DNA from: Betaproteobacteria bacterium HGW-Betaproteobacteria-11
GTDB taxonomy: Bacteria; Pseudomonadota; Gammaproteobacteria; Burkholderiales; Rhodocyclaceae
Direction: 5' to 3'
DNA: 64,000 nucleotides
Assembly: GCA_002842395.1 (NCBI GenBank)
Contig: PHCV01000009.1
Coordinates: 1-64,000, forward strand
The notes under the pieces were generated by a model. That model had not been told where the DNA came from. It searched no databases and saw only the letters and a list, made by a program, of their open reading frames with translations. Positions 63,578-64,000 of the stretch are shown here, in pieces (positions within the stretch are counted from its first letter, which is position 1; each line of letters opens with the position of its first letter). Made by a program: the position numbers and the translations under genes.

Positions 63578-64000
63578 TTACCACAGCTTCCACCACGGCT
63601 CGACGCGGTTGAGGCTGCGCTTGTAGTAGTCGCTGTCGGGGAAGTTGGCGCGCATCACCCGCTCGGCATCGTCGCGCAGGTCGTTCATGCCCAGCAGGTC
63701 GTAGGCCTTGACCACGATGAACAGCGCCTCTTCGTTGGCCGGGGCATCGGGATAGGTCTTGATCGCGAACTGGGCGCGATTGACGGCGGCGAGATAGGCC
63801 TCGCGTTTCATGTAGTAGCGGGCAACATGCACCTCGTGCGAGGCCAGCGCATTGACCAGATATTTCATGCGCAAGGTGGCATCCGGCGTGTATTTGCTCT
63901 CGGGAAAACGGGTGACCAGCGTCTTGAAGGCGTCGAAGGATTCGGCGGCGGCCTGCGGGTCGCGTTCGGTCAGATCCTGCATGCTGAGATGGCCAAGCAT
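63578..64000 (-). CDS. bamD: outer membrane assembly lipoprotein BamD, C-terminal part (cut by window edge)
   Basis: Only the last 140 codons are in the window. The signal sequence and lipobox lie beyond base 64000. TPR-like helices are visible: RDPQAAAESFDAFKTLVTRF, SKYTPDATLRMKYLVNALAS and HVARYYMKREAYLAAVNRAQ. These match BamD/ComL, the essential lipoprotein that links BamA to substrate in the barrel-assembly machine. The end NRVEPWWKLW is typical of betaproteobacterial BamD. Any ATG within the visible part would be internal. Confidence 0.9.
   Translation of the reverse strand: MLGHLSMQDLTERDPQAAAESFDAFKTLVTRFPESKYTPDATLRMKYLVNALASHEVHVARYYMKREAYLAAVNRAQFAIKTYPDAPANEEALFIVVKAYDLLGMNDLRDDAERVMRANFPDSDYYKRSLNRVEPWWKLW

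Overview
The window looks like a chromosomal segment of a GC-rich betaproteobacterium, most likely of the Rhodocyclales type. This is an inference from gene content: an rnfABCDGE-nth operon, a glyQ/glyS pair, linked UbiD and UbiA, a GreB with an acidic N-terminus, heme A synthase, BamD, and a large assimilatory nitrate cluster. No rRNA or tRNA genes, CRISPR array, prophage or insertion sequence was seen. Gene density is high, many genes overlap by 1-30 bases, and most long antisense open frames are by-products of GC-rich codon use.

Layout. 0.1-1.1 kb: pyrD. 1.2-7.5 kb: rnfABCDGE, nth and a DUF1841 gene, a tight plus-strand operon. 7.7-11.5 kb: an exported FecR-like protein, a stand-alone diiron beta-lactamase-fold protein, a GspE/PilB-type ATPase and a small secreted Cys-rich protein. 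11.6-13.6 kb: htpG behind a near-perfect heat-shock promoter. 13.6-27.9 kb: a complete nitrate assimilation region on the minus strand. It holds nasT; ABC transporter genes nrtA, nrtB and nrtD; an alginate-export-type porin; an MFS nitrate transporter; a PP2C phosphatase-Ser/Thr kinase fusion; nirB; nirD; and nasA. Three of its transcription units carry sigma-54 -24/-12 promoters with upstream NtrC-like dyads. The nrtA leader ends in a terminator-like hairpin, as expected for control by the ANTAR antiterminator NasT.

28-45.7 kb: a BepA-like protease, moaC, heme A synthase, greB, a second M48 protease, rdgC, a large PLP decarboxylase, dcd, bioD, pepN, a TPR gene, a bacteriohemerythrin, bioA and alaS. 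45.8-55.6 kb: a periplasmic rhodanese, glyQS, gmhB, plsC, a YgjP-type metalloprotease with an apparently inactive paralogue just upstream, a ferredoxin-NADP reductase, a glyoxalase, and a secreted small protein coupled to a third M48 protease. 55.6-64 kb: a membrane protein, ubiD, bioF-bioH-bioC, ubiA, a ferritin-like gene, arfB, a DUF1415 gene, a small lipoprotein and the 3' part of bamD, which runs off the right edge. Biotin genes D, A and F-H-C lie in three places within 24 kb. bioB is not in the window.

The most unusual signal is a short dispersed repeat of about 26 bp. Its core is AAAAAGTCGGCGCTGGCG followed by AGACGGCG. About eleven good copies occur, on both strands. Seven lie in frame inside unrelated essential or metabolic genes (rnfC, nasA, ctaA, bioD, alaS, glyS, bioH). 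They are read in different frames, so the same DNA gives peptides such as KVGAGxTA, ASADFF, APAPTF or KKSALA. This recalls the in-frame palindromic elements known from Rickettsia, but I know of no description of it in this group. Two other repeat families are also present: a GTCATTCCGGGCTTGACCCG-type repeat, and a 20-bp hairpin matching the neisserial dRS3 pattern.
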